This document shows positions 1-9,900 of a stretch of 64,000 nt of DNA, piece after piece; the first letter of the stretch is position 1, and each line of letters starts with the position of its first letter. Below the pieces are notes generated by a model. It did no database searches, had not been told where the DNA came from, and saw only the letters and a list, made by a program, of their open reading frames with translations. The stretch is taken from assembly GCA_001270045.2 (NCBI GenBank), contig DF970668.1, positions 62,001 through 126,000 on the forward strand, written 5' to 3'. This DNA is from Bacteroidales bacterium 6E. GTDB lineage: Bacteria; Bacteroidota; Bacteroidia; Bacteroidales; Prolixibacteraceae. Position numbers and translations under genes: made by a program.

Positions 1-1575
1 TACCGTGGTATGGCTTATGCATCGAAGAACAATTCATTGTTTGAGTCACCGACTTTCGAGTCTACTATCGATTATTACACCACCATTGGTGATAACCATG
101 CCATCACGGCCCTTGCAGGTTATTCATACCAATATGCCACTACCGAAACCTTCAACGTAAACAACAACGGTTTCACAACCGATGGTTTCAAGGACTGGAA
201 CCTGGGAGCAGGAAGCGCCATCAACAATACCCAGTTGCCGCGTCCGGGCATGGGCAGCTTCAAGGAAGACAATACCCTGATCGCATTCTTCGGAAGGATC
301 AACTATGCGTTCATGGACAGATACTTCGTACAGGCGATCCTGAGACATGAAGGTTCATCAAAATTCGGTGCCAACAACAAATGGGGTGATTTCCCTGCAT
401 TCTCTCTTGGATGGGCAATGAGCGAAGAAGATTTCATCAAGAACATCTCGTTTATCGATGAACTGAAAGTTCGCGTAGGTTATGGTGTCACAGGTAATCA
501 GGGTATCCCGAACTACCAGTCGCTCGTAACCCTTGGCACAGGTGGTGTTTATCCACAGGAAGGCGTTTACTACCAGACTTACGGTGCCGGCAGGAACCCC
601 AACCCGAACCTGAGATGGGAACAGAAAGCCGAATTAAACTTTGGTATTGACTTTGCCGTTCTTGACAACAGGATCAGCGGTACCATCGACATCTATGACC
701 GTACCACCAAGGACCTTCTTTACAACTACAGCGCACAGCAGCCTCCATTCGTCCGCGACAGGCTTTACACCAACGTAGGAAGTATCCAGAACCGTGGTGT
801 AGAACTCCAGATTTCAGCCAACCCGGTCCGCACACGCGACTTCCGCTGGGATATCAACTTCGCCGGCAACACCCAGTACAACAAGCTGACCAAATTATCG
901 AGCGACGTGTTCAAGGCCAACTGGCTTGAATTCTACGGTCTGCCTTCACCGGGGAACCTCGGTAACGCCATCCGCCTTGAAGAAGGTGGCTCGGTTGGTA
1001 ACTTCTACGGAAAACGATTCGCAGGATTTGATGATGCCGGCAAATGGACGTTCTACAAAGCTGATGGAACCACCGGCTACGCCAGCCAGATGAACGAAAA
1101 CGACCTTACCATCATCGGTAATGGTGTTCCAAAATTCCAGGCATCATTGGGCAATACGCTGAGGTACAAAAACTTTGACCTGACAGTCCTGTTCAGGGGC
1201 AAATTCGGATTCGATATCCTGAATACCAAGGATCTATACTTTGGTAACAAAAAATGGTTACCCAACAACCTGCTCAGGAGTGCGGTCACTACCCACAGCC
1301 AGCTGAACGACGATCCACAGTACTCGGATTATTACATTGAGAAAGGTGACTTCGTCAAATTGGATAACCTGACAGTGGGTTACAATTTCAAACTGAATTC
1401 ATCGTATATCCGTAACCTGAGAGTTTATGCCACCGGCAGGAACATTCTCACCTTCACCGGATACAGTGGTGTTGATCCTGAATTGCAGGACACCGGATTT
1501 GAAACAGGTGTTGACGGAAGAGGTTTCTATCCCCGTACCCAATCATGGGCCGTTGGTTTGAATGTCGGATTCTAA
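1..1575 (+). CDS. SusC/RagA-family TonB-linked outer membrane protein, C-terminal part
   Basis: This is the 3' part of a TonB-dependent outer membrane transporter of the SusC family; the open frame continues upstream of base 1, so the signal peptide, carboxypeptidase-like domain and plug are missing. The visible ~524 residues are barrel sequence: alternating aromatic strands and turns, with typical SusC segments such as LKVRVGYGVTGNQGIPNYQS and GNTLRYKNFDLTVLFRGKFG. The protein ends in Phe (VGLNVGF), as barrel proteins do for insertion by BAM. A susD gene follows 15 bases later, so the pair should form a SusCD uptake complex in the outer membrane. Given the downstream glycosidases the substrate is probably a glycan oligomer, which is inference. 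Confidence 0.93.
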   Translation, partial: YRGMAYASKNNSLFESPTFESTIDYYTTIGDNHAITALAGYSYQYATTETFNVNNNGFTTDGFKDWNLGAGSAINNTQLPRPGMGSFKEDNTLIAFFGRINYAFMDRYFVQAILRHEGSSKFGANNKWGDFPAFSLGWAMSEEDFIKNISFIDELKVRVGYGVTGNQGIPNYQSLVTLGTGGVYPQEGVYYQTYGAGRNPNPNLRWEQKAELNFGIDFAVLDNRISGTIDIYDRTTKDLLYNYSAQQPPFVRDRLYTNVGSIQNRGVELQISANPVRTRDFRWDINFAGNTQYNKLTKLSSDVFKANWLEFYGLPSPGNLGNAIRLEEGGSVGNFYGKRFAGFDDAGKWTFYKADGTTGYASQMNENDLTIIGNGVPKFQASLGNTLRYKNFDLTVLFRGKFGFDILNTKDLYFGNKKWLPNNLLRSAVTTHSQLNDDPQYSDYYIEKGDFVKLDNLTVGYNFKLNSSYIRNLRVYATGRNILTFTGYSGVDPELQDTGFETGVDGRGFYPRTQSWAVGLNVGF

Positions 1576-1590
1576 AAACAGTATCGTATT

Positions 1591-3222
1591 ATGAAAATTC
1601 ATCTGAAAAAACTTATCATATTAACCGCTGCAATCATCATGACCAGCGGAATGAATTCGTGTACAGACCTTGAAGAGAACCTGTACAGCGAATTGAGCAA
1701 GACCAACTTTTACAACAACAAGGTAGAAGTCATGCAGGCAGCCCTGCGCCCGTTTACCCATATGCAGGCCTGGCTGGCACCAACCGGCCAGAATGGATAC
1801 TATTATCACGCTGAATTGTCGTCAGACCAGCAGGCATGGCCTCAGAAAGGCCGTCACGGTTATGACGGCGGTGACCACTTTCGTCAGCACTATCACACAT
1901 GGACCGCAAATGAAGGCCGTATGCGTTCTGCCTGGACACTTATCTGGACCGGCGTAGGTTATGTAAATGCCGCCTTGATGGACCTCGAGCAGGTAGATTA
2001 CCAAAAACTGGGTATTTCTGATGCCGAGATGGCTGCCATCATTGCCGAACTGAAAGTTTTGAGGGCATTCCATTATATGAAGATCATGGAACTTTGGGGC
2101 AATGTGCCGATTATCACAACCGTAGGTGAACCGCTCAATCCGCCAACACAACCCAAGTCTGCGGTATTTGAATTCTGCAAAACGGAACTCGAAACATATG
2201 TACCTCAGCTTCTGCCTTATTCGCAGGCATTGGTTGGCAGGGTATCAGCCACTGCAGGGTATGCCATGCTTTCGGAATTATACCTGAATGCCGAATATTT
2301 TGTGGGAACACCCATGTATGATCAGTGTATTGCTGCCTGCAACAAAATCATCAGTGGAGACGCCGGTGGTATCGGTGGCAAACCTGAATTGGCTGCTGAC
2401 CTGAATTCACCTTTCAGCAACACCAACAAAAACTCAAAAGAAGCTCTCTTCCAGTTTGCATTCAGCCAGAAAGGCGGATTCTCATTTGGCTGGGGAGGTT
2501 TCTATATGGGTTATGGCAACATCAGCAAGGCATTGAATGTAGGATATTCAGGATGGAATGCTTTCGTGACCATTCCTTCCGCATTTGATGCTTTTGCCGA
2601 AAATGACCTCCGCAAAAAAGAGTGGTTCCTTTTCGGACCTCAGTTCGAATATGGCACTAACAAACCAATTCTCGGCACTGAGGAATACAACGGGAAACCA
2701 TTTATCTACGTGAATTCAATCCGCAGGGAAGTAGATGGTGACTTTACCAGTCAAGGCAGTATGGCCGAAGGTCAGGAAAACAGCGGTGCCCGTTTCCACA
2801 AATACAAAACTGGCACCTTGGATGATCCCAACTATTGGGAAAACCACTACCTGATTTACCGACTGTCGGAAATCTATTTCAACAAGGCTGAAGCCCTGAT
2901 GAGAAAAAACAATAAAGTTGCCACCCAGGAAGCCGTGGACCTTGTGAACGCAGTCCGCAAACGTGCCTTCTCAACTGCAGATTGGGCTACAGCCGCTTAT
3001 ACCACAACAACCCTGACCATGGATGAACTATTGGCAGAACGCGGTCGTGAATTCATTTTCGAAGGAAAACGCAGAACAGACCTGATCCGTTTTGGAAAAT
3101 ACACCACTGCCTCATGGTGGGATCATGTGCCATCCAACGACCCCAACAGGGAAATTTACCCGATACCCCATACCCAGCTGGCAGCCAACCCGAATTTGGT
3201 ACAAAATCCTGGCTATGAATAA
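1591..3222 (+). CDS. SusD/RagB-family surface lipoprotein
   Basis: A 543-residue SusD-family glycan-binding lipoprotein, the lid of the SusCD complex. The N-terminus is a lipoprotein signal ending at Cys24 (SGMNSC), and the mature protein starts TDLEENLYSELSKTNFYN, typical of RagB/SusD. The C-terminal region has the usual GRTDLIRFGK-like segment (RRTDLIRFGKYT) and the ending IYPIPHTQLAANPNLVQNPGYE-like motif. It lies 15 bases after susC and is probably co-transcribed with it. Ligand specificity cannot be read from the sequence; the locus context points to a carbohydrate. Confidence 0.95.
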   Translation: MKIHLKKLIILTAAIIMTSGMNSCTDLEENLYSELSKTNFYNNKVEVMQAALRPFTHMQAWLAPTGQNGYYYHAELSSDQQAWPQKGRHGYDGGDHFRQHYHTWTANEGRMRSAWTLIWTGVGYVNAALMDLEQVDYQKLGISDAEMAAIIAELKVLRAFHYMKIMELWGNVPIITTVGEPLNPPTQPKSAVFEFCKTELETYVPQLLPYSQALVGRVSATAGYAMLSELYLNAEYFVGTPMYDQCIAACNKIISGDAGGIGGKPELAADLNSPFSNTNKNSKEALFQFAFSQKGGFSFGWGGFYMGYGNISKALNVGYSGWNAFVTIPSAFDAFAENDLRKKEWFLFGPQFEYGTNKPILGTEEYNGKPFIYVNSIRREVDGDFTSQGSMAEGQENSGARFHKYKTGTLDDPNYWENHYLIYRLSEIYFNKAEALMRKNNKVATQEAVDLVNAVRKRAFSTADWATAAYTTTTLTMDELLAERGREFIFEGKRRTDLIRFGKYTTASWWDHVPSNDPNREIYPIPHTQLAANPNLVQNPGYE

Positions 3223-3280
3223 TCTGAAGTTTTATATCTTTAGCGAATAGGAATCAACCATATTCTAAAATACAATCCAT

Positions 3281-4783
3281 ATGAATGAAACAAACAACGC
3301 ATCCCGCAGAACCTTCATCAAGACAGGCGCTGCCGCGGCTGCAGCCATTACAATTCTTCCCAGCAATGTGATTGCAGGACTCGGGCACAAAGCCCCCAGT
3401 GACAAGCTCAACATTCTCGGCGTAGGTGTCGGGGGTCGTGGAGCAGGTGTACTCCGTGGCATGGAAACCGAAAACATCATCGGTTTGTGCGACATCGACT
3501 GGAAATATTCCAAAGGTGTTTTCGACAGGTACCCAACTGCCAAAACCTACAAAGACTGGCGGAAAATGTACGATGAACTGGGCAAGAGCGCTGATGCCGT
3601 CATGGTGGCTACCGCAGACCATACCCATGCCATCATCGCCGCAAATGCCATTACCATGAGCAAGCATGTATACTGCGAAAAGCCGCTGACCCACACCGTA
3701 TATGAGTCACGTCTGCTTACCAAGCTGGCTGACAAGTACCAGGTGGCTACCCAGATGGGTAACCAGGGTTCATCAGGAGAAGGTGTAAACCTGACTTGCG
3801 AATGGCTTGCCAATGGCGAAATCGGTGAAGTGACCAGAGTTGAGGCGTTTACCGACCGTCCGATCTGGCCTCAGGGGCTGAACCGTCCGGAACCCGGAAT
3901 GTGGGTACCCGAAGAACTAGACTGGGATCTCTTTATCGGACCGGCCAACATGAGGCCTTACCATGCCCTTTACACTCCGTGGAACTGGCGTGGATGGTGG
4001 GATTTCGGTACCGGCGCGTTGGGCGACATGGCTTGCCATATCCTGCACCCGGTATTCGTTGGACTTGAACTCGGTTATCCGACCAAAGCACAGGGTAGCT
4101 CAACTTTGCTTCTCAACGATTGCGCCCCGAATGCCCAGATGGTGAAGCTCAAATTCCCGGCCCGTGCTCCCAAAACAGCATGGAAAGGAATGAAGAAGAA
4201 CGCCCTGCTTCCCGAAGTGGAAGTTACCTGGTATGACGGAGGTCTGCAGCCAATGAAACCCGAAGGTTGGCCAGCAGGCAAAAACATGAACGTACAGGGT
4301 GGTGGCGTGATCTTCCACGGAACCAAGGATAAACTGATCTGTGGTTGCTATGGTGCCGAACCATGGCTGCTGTCAGGACGTGTTCCGGAGGCTCCGAAAT
4401 TCCGTCGTCGCATCGAAGGCAGAAATGGTCACCAGCAGGATTTCATCCGCGCAGCAAAGGAAAGCGCAGATACCCGCGTGAAAACCGCATCAGACTTCAG
4501 CGAAGCCGGACCATTCAACGAAATGGTTGTCATGGGAGTATTGGCAGTTCGTCTCCAGAGCCTGAACAAGGAACTGGAATGGGATGGCCAGAACATGAAG
4601 TTCACCAATATCGGTGCCGACGAAAAGATCAGGACCGTTGTCAAAGAAGGTTTTGAAATCAACGACGGACACCCAACGTTCAAGAAAGACTGGACCGACC
4701 CCGTTTCGGCACAGGAATTCGCAGCCGAACTGATCAGGCATACCTACCGCAAACCGTGGTCGCTGCCTGAAATGCCGGCATAA
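3281..4783 (+). CDS. Gfo/Idh/MocA-family oxidoreductase with Tat signal
   Basis: A 500-residue NAD(P)-dependent oxidoreductase of the Gfo/Idh/MocA family. The N-terminus has a twin-arginine signal (SRRTFIKTGAAAAAA), so the folded, cofactor-loaded protein is probably exported to the periplasm. A dinucleotide-binding glycine pattern follows (GVGVGGRGAG), and the family's EKP motif is present (YCEKPLTHTV). Length and the Trp-rich middle (WNWRGWWDFGTGALGD) match the long Bacteroidota and Planctomycetota exported subfamily. It follows susD by 58 bases and precedes a DUF1080 gene; that pairing is known from 3-keto-glycoside metabolism, where the oxidoreductase oxidises or reduces a sugar at C3. The exact substrate is unknown. 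Confidence 0.92.
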   Translation: MNETNNASRRTFIKTGAAAAAAITILPSNVIAGLGHKAPSDKLNILGVGVGGRGAGVLRGMETENIIGLCDIDWKYSKGVFDRYPTAKTYKDWRKMYDELGKSADAVMVATADHTHAIIAANAITMSKHVYCEKPLTHTVYESRLLTKLADKYQVATQMGNQGSSGEGVNLTCEWLANGEIGEVTRVEAFTDRPIWPQGLNRPEPGMWVPEELDWDLFIGPANMRPYHALYTPWNWRGWWDFGTGALGDMACHILHPVFVGLELGYPTKAQGSSTLLLNDCAPNAQMVKLKFPARAPKTAWKGMKKNALLPEVEVTWYDGGLQPMKPEGWPAGKNMNVQGGGVIFHGTKDKLICGCYGAEPWLLSGRVPEAPKFRRRIEGRNGHQQDFIRAAKESADTRVKTASDFSEAGPFNEMVVMGVLAVRLQSLNKELEWDGQNMKFTNIGADEKIRTVVKEGFEINDGHPTFKKDWTDPVSAQEFAAELIRHTYRKPWSLPEMPA

Positions 4784-4807
4784 TCCATTGTAATTATACA
4801 ACAAGGT

Positions 4808-4853
4808 GAGCCCGCTCCGGCCATTTCCGGAAATGGAAATCCGGATCGGGCTC
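4808..4853 (+). terminator. Hairpin between oxidoreductase and DUF1080 genes
   Basis: A perfect 7-base outer stem, GAGCCCG at 4808-4814 with CGGGCTC at 4847-4853, encloses an inner CCATTTCCGGAAATGG palindrome. There is no long T-run (ctattaataaaaa follows), so it may be a weak terminator or an mRNA-stabilising or attenuating hairpin within the operon. Confidence 0.55.
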
Positions 4854-4870
4854 TATTAATAAAAACCAAT

Positions 4871-5626
4871 ATGTTCAAAAAAATCTTTATCGCATCGGCT
4901 CTATCTATTGCACTGATTGCTTCAGCAAGCTTCGTACAAGGAAAAGGGAAAGACAACAAACTCACCGGCAAGGAAAAGAAACAAGGCTGGGAACTGATGT
5001 TCGACGGCAAGAGTTTCAACAATTGGCGTGGTTATAACCGCCAGGACATTCCAGCATGCTGGGTGGTCGAAAACGGTACCATGCGTGTCGACAAATCGAA
5101 GCAGGTCCGTGGCGACCGCAGCTCTACCGGAGATATTATCTTCGACCGTAAAATGAAAAACTTCGAATTCACCTTCGAATGGAAAATTGCGGAAGCAGGA
5201 AATAGTGGCGTATTTTTCCTTGGACAGGAAATTCAGGGAAAACCCATTTATGTGTCGGCTCCCGAGTTTCAGCTGTTGGACAACGAAAACCATCCGGATG
5301 CCAAACAGGGACGCGACAACAACCGCAAGGCCGCCTCACTGTACGACATGATCCCCGCAGTTCCGCAGAATGCCAAGCCATTCCTGCAATGGAATACCGG
5401 CGGTATCACACTGAAAGACGGAAAAGTTACCCATTACCAGAATGGCGTGAAAGTGGTGGAATATACCCTTTGGACATCCGAATGGGAAAACCTGATCGAA
5501 AACAGCAAGTTTAAGGGCTGGGCTGAAATGATCAACGTAGGTGGCGAAAAGAAAGAAGGTTATATCGGCCTGCAATACCACGGTGATGACATCTGGTTCA
5601 GGAACCTGAAGATCAGGGAACTCTAA
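4871..5626 (+). CDS. DUF1080 secreted protein, 3-keto-glycoside hydrolase-like
   Basis: A 251-residue exported protein: signal peptide of about 24 residues (IASALSIALIASASFVQG) followed by one DUF1080 (3-keto-disaccharide hydrolase) concanavalin-like fold. The diagnostic start is present, GWELMFDGKSFNNWRGY, as are NSGVFFLGQEIQG and the ending GYIGLQYHGDDIWFRNLKI. Members of this family cleave glycosides that have been oxidised at C3, so with the preceding Gfo/Idh/MocA enzyme it could form an oxidise-then-cleave route. That function is by family and context; other DUF1080 proteins are simply sugar-binding. Confidence 0.9.
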   Translation: MFKKIFIASALSIALIASASFVQGKGKDNKLTGKEKKQGWELMFDGKSFNNWRGYNRQDIPACWVVENGTMRVDKSKQVRGDRSSTGDIIFDRKMKNFEFTFEWKIAEAGNSGVFFLGQEIQGKPIYVSAPEFQLLDNENHPDAKQGRDNNRKAASLYDMIPAVPQNAKPFLQWNTGGITLKDGKVTHYQNGVKVVEYTLWTSEWENLIENSKFKGWAEMINVGGEKKEGYIGLQYHGDDIWFRNLKIREL

Positions 5627-5675
5627 GCAAGAGCCAACCGTCTCAGGAAAAATCTGAAATCCTTGGATATTACAT

Positions 5676-5705
5676 AAAAGGCTTCCCGGAAACAGGAGGC
5701 CTTTT
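5676..5705 (+). terminator. Probable terminator after DUF1080 gene
   Basis: An inverted repeat AAAAGGC-TTCC ... GGAGGCCTTTT brackets a short loop, with the right arm ending in cttttatata. It lies 50 bases after the DUF1080 stop codon and before the GH43 gene. Confidence 0.55.
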
Positions 5706-5877
5706 ATATATCGCCTTGTCATAAAAAAGAAGAACAAAATTGACAGCCATACCAGGCCGGGATTGTGGAATCGTTTGTCCAAATTGCAAGGATTGGTAGT
5801 CTTTAGATTGAACCAGGCATCGAACGCATAAAACAAACGGCATATTTTTTTAACTTGTCCAGGTAAAAATTACATAT

Positions 5878-6867
5878 ATGAAAATCATCATCAGCATCAT
5901 TCTGTTAATCAATACGATATCAGCCTATTCAGGCGAAAAAGCAAAAGATTCGAAAAAGAAAATGTCGGGCAATCCGATTTTTGAAGGATGGTATGCCGAC
6001 CCCGAGGCCATCATATACGGAAACAAATACTGGATTTTTCCGACCTTTTCGGCACCCTATGAACAACAGGTCAAATTCGATGCCTTTTCATCGAAAGACC
6101 TTGTCAACTGGACAAAACACGAGCGCATCATTGACACTGCCGAGGTCAGATGGGCCAAAAAAGCCATGTGGGCCCCGGGTGTAATTGAAAAAGACGGCAG
6201 CTACTTTTTCTTTTTTGCGGCCAACGACGTCCACGAAGGAGAAATTGGGGGAATTGGTGTGGCCAAGGCCAACAAACCCGAAGGTCCGTACAAGGACCTG
6301 TTGGGAAAACCGCTGATCGGTAAAATCGTCAACGGGGCACAGCCCATCGACCAGTACATCTTTAAAGACAAGGATGGCAGCCATTATATGTATTACGGAG
6401 GCTGGAGGCACTGTAATGTGGTGAAACTAAATGACGATTTTACAGGACTCGTACCGTTGCCTAACGGGGAGATGTACATGGAGGTCACCCCAAAAGGGTA
6501 TGTTGAAGGCCCCATCATGTTTATCCGGAATGGAAAATACTATTTCATGTGGTCAGAAGGAGGCTGGACAGGCCCCAACTACCAGGTTGCGTATGCCATT
6601 TCAGACAATCCGTTCGGACCCTTCGAACGGATCGGCACCGTCCTGAAGCAAGATCCAGAGGTGGCAACCGGGGCAGGTCACCATTCCATGATCAACATCC
6701 CGGGTACCGACGAATGGTACATCGTATACCACCGCAGGCCGCTTAACGAAACTTCGGCACATAACAGGGTCACCTGTATCGACCGTATAGAGTTTGACGA
6801 AAACGGCATGATCAAGCCGGTAAAGATAACCTTCGAAGGGGTTGCCCCCCGCAAAATCAGAAGGTAA
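5878..6867 (+). CDS. Glycoside hydrolase family 43-like enzyme
   Basis: A 329-residue exported five-bladed propeller glycosidase of the GH43 type (arabinanase, arabinofuranosidase or xylosidase activities in the family). A short signal peptide (IIISIILLINTISAYSG) precedes the domain. The three catalytic carboxylates can be assigned: base Asp in WYADPEAI, the pKa-tuning Asp in NGAQPIDQYIF and the acid Glu in GYVEGPIMF. Typical blade motifs APGVIEKDGSYFFFF and MYYGGWRH are present. It has no extra binding domain. The gene sits 251 bases after the DUF1080 gene with a hairpin between, so it may have its own promoter. Confidence 0.9.
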   Translation: MKIIISIILLINTISAYSGEKAKDSKKKMSGNPIFEGWYADPEAIIYGNKYWIFPTFSAPYEQQVKFDAFSSKDLVNWTKHERIIDTAEVRWAKKAMWAPGVIEKDGSYFFFFAANDVHEGEIGGIGVAKANKPEGPYKDLLGKPLIGKIVNGAQPIDQYIFKDKDGSHYMYYGGWRHCNVVKLNDDFTGLVPLPNGEMYMEVTPKGYVEGPIMFIRNGKYYFMWSEGGWTGPNYQVAYAISDNPFGPFERIGTVLKQDPEVATGAGHHSMINIPGTDEWYIVYHRRPLNETSAHNRVTCIDRIEFDENGMIKPVKITFEGVAPRKIRR

Positions 6868-6873
6868 CCATAA

Positions 6874-6904
6874 GCCCCGGAGGAAATCTGGCTGCCTCCG
6901 GGGC
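6874..6904 (+). terminator. Terminator-like hairpin after GH43 gene
   Basis: A perfect 10-base stem, GCCCCGGAGG at 6874-6883 and CCTCCGGGGC at 6895-6904, with an 11-base loop, followed by cctttgatttt. It lies just after the GH43 stop codon. Confidence 0.65.
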
Positions 6905-6937
6905 CCTTTGATTTTATAACTGATTAAACCTGAAACG

Positions 6938-9900
6938 ATGCGTATCAAACCATTCCTGATTATCATTTCAGCCCTCATTTTTCTATCCAACCGATCGGGA
7001 GCATTTTCGGCACCCACCATCACTGAATCAGACACGGCAAGAATCTACACCAACTCAGGACTTAACCAGATCCTGATTCCATTTACAGGAAGCTTGCCGG
7101 ACGAATTACCGGAAATAAAGGCTGTCACGGACACAACACTGCTTTCTGTTATGCAGTCGGACTACCTCCCGGGAAGTTCATTTGTTTTGATAACCGTTCA
7201 GGAAAAAGGAAAATCAGGATTGGCAAAGATCGACATCAACGTTACTTATGAAAACCATCAGATTGATGCATCTACATACGTCAGCATTGAGGAATACCGG
7301 AATCCGGGATTGTTCTTCCAGGTCCACGACATCATCTTTTGGCAGGAGGCAGTCCCGCTTACCAATACGCCTGTATACGAGACCATCATATCCAACTCAT
7401 TAGGCCCCTGGCTGAAACTCAATTACTCATCCATACCCCTGACGGTCAACCAGGATTGTGACAATCCTGCCATCTGTAGCGGTCACGATTTTTACACCGC
7501 GTTCTACAAAGGATATCTTGTACCGCCTGTTGACGGGATTTACCATTTATATATGCAGTCGGCCGACAACCATGCCCTCTGGTTAAGTGAAACCGAAAGC
7601 CATGATGATGCCAATATCATTATTGCCCGAAGCACAAAACATGGGAAAACAGGAACTGAAATTGGTAATGGCAGGACTAAATCGGCACCTCTGGAACTCC
7701 AGGCCGGCAAGAAATATGCCTTTTATGCCACACAATGGATCATACATTCGACAACCGGAGGCATTCTTTGGGATGGGCCCGGCATCAACATGTCGGTCAT
7801 CCAGGGTCAAAACCTGATGCCTGTTTATGACCTCGAAAAACCGACAGAACCCGGAAACCTCAACCTTCAATGGGCGACTTCTACGGGTATCAACCTGGGC
7901 TGGGATCCATCGACAGACAACGACCAGCTGGTCGGTTACCAGGTTTACGTCAATGGAATCCTTACAGAAACCATCCCTGCGTCAGAGAAAGAACTCAGGC
8001 TGACAGGCCTTACCCCGGACACCCGGTACGATATTGCCGTGACCGCCATTGACCGATCGGGGAATGTATCATTGTTCAGCAATGTACTTTCAGCCAGGAC
8101 CGGCAAGGAAGACAACACCCCACCCTTTCCTCCCAATTCACTCATGGTAATCCAGGAAACAGGATTGGCAATACACCTGGAATGGTCGGGAGCAACTGAT
8201 GAGGAGACAGAAATCATTGGCTATAATATTTATGTGGATGGCGAGCTTTACAATACCACAGGTTTTGTGGCTGCCGACCATGTCATCATCTACAACCTGT
8301 TGCCTGAAATCCTGTATACAATTGAGATTGAATCAATAGATGCCGGATTGAACATTTCGGCGAAAAGCGCTCCCTTCGAAATCCAAACCACTTCCTTTGA
8401 TCCCCTGGGCCCCACTTTGGGCGAAAGAAAGGGCGAATTGAATTTTTGGATGGCAAATACCTCCTGGAGCGAAGGCATCGGGTTAAATGGCCCCTACGAA
8501 AACGGGGACATGGTGAATCATCCCGTCATCAGCAAACTGGTTCGCGATTTCAGGCCCGGGGCCATCAGATGGGGAGCCATCCCGGCTAATTCAAAATCGC
8601 TGCAGGGCTCTTCAGGTCCGGGGAAAGTCAATACATACGCCAGGATGCTTAACATGGCGAATGAGATGGATGCCTGGTTTGCCCTGACGATAGGGGTGCA
8701 GGACGGCATCGATTACCGCACCGATCCGGAAACGTTCCTGCACCTTTTGGAATACCTTGACGGAGATTCATCGACCACCTGGGGAGCGATCAGGGCCGCC
8801 GAAGGATACAAAGAGCCACTTTTGCGGAAAGGAAAAGGAATATTGCTCGAGTTCGGTAATGAGGTGTGGGGCGCTCAAGCCCATGATGCCAATATTGGAT
8901 CAGATTATTTCAAATATGCCCAATGGGTGAGGGAGATGGCAGACGTCATTAAGACCTCGCCTTATTACGACCCTGAAAAGGTCATACTGGTAACCAGTGG
9001 CCGCAATCCACATCCGGATGCCAGTTATTGGGTCAACACCCGTGCACTCACCGGTGACAAGGGACATGTCGATTGTCTGGCCGTATCGGGCTATCTGGGG
9101 GGAAATCTGGATTATGATCCTGACATTCCGGCCGGAAACAGTGAACTCGACTATTACAAAAACGGGGTGGAAATGGCAGGCAAAAATATGGAAGGACTTG
9201 TGCTGACCATGAAGGAGATGGTTGAGCTTACCGGTACGGTAAAGAGCTTTTATATGTATGAATCCAACATGACCACTGAGGCTTACAACGGGCGCTTCGG
9301 GCAGGCAGTGATCATGACCGACTACCTGGCCAACTCCATGAATTACGGTTCGATCGTACCCTCCCTGTTTCACCTGACCGGGGGACAGTGGAGGATCACC
9401 CGGCCCGCCGAAAATTACAGGGAGTTGCCACTTTATACGCTGGGCAAATATTTCAACCAGTTTTGCAAAGGGCACATCCTGCGGAATGAGCTGATCACCA
9501 ATGACACCATCAGCAATTCAACGGGGAAGAAGATATCATACTCACCCGTTGGCACTTATGTGTACAACCGGGGGGAGGATTTCAGCATACTACTGGTCAA
9601 CAGGGACTTTGAGAACGATTTTACCGTAAGGGTCAACCTGCCCGAGGCCCATGGTCTACAAGCGGAAGCTACCCTCTACACTTTTTCGAATACGGATTAC
9701 AGTTCGTATTCGACAGAGATTGATTCAGCAACCGTGAATCTAACAGATAACATGCTTGTAAGGATTCCGGCCTTTGGCATGGTCATCATATCTACAAAAG
9801 GACAAGATCCGGGATTTGAGGTACTTCCCATGGGATATTACGACCGTCAGCTTCCCGAGTCGATGAACATCTACATGAAAAACGGAGGTAACATCAGTGT

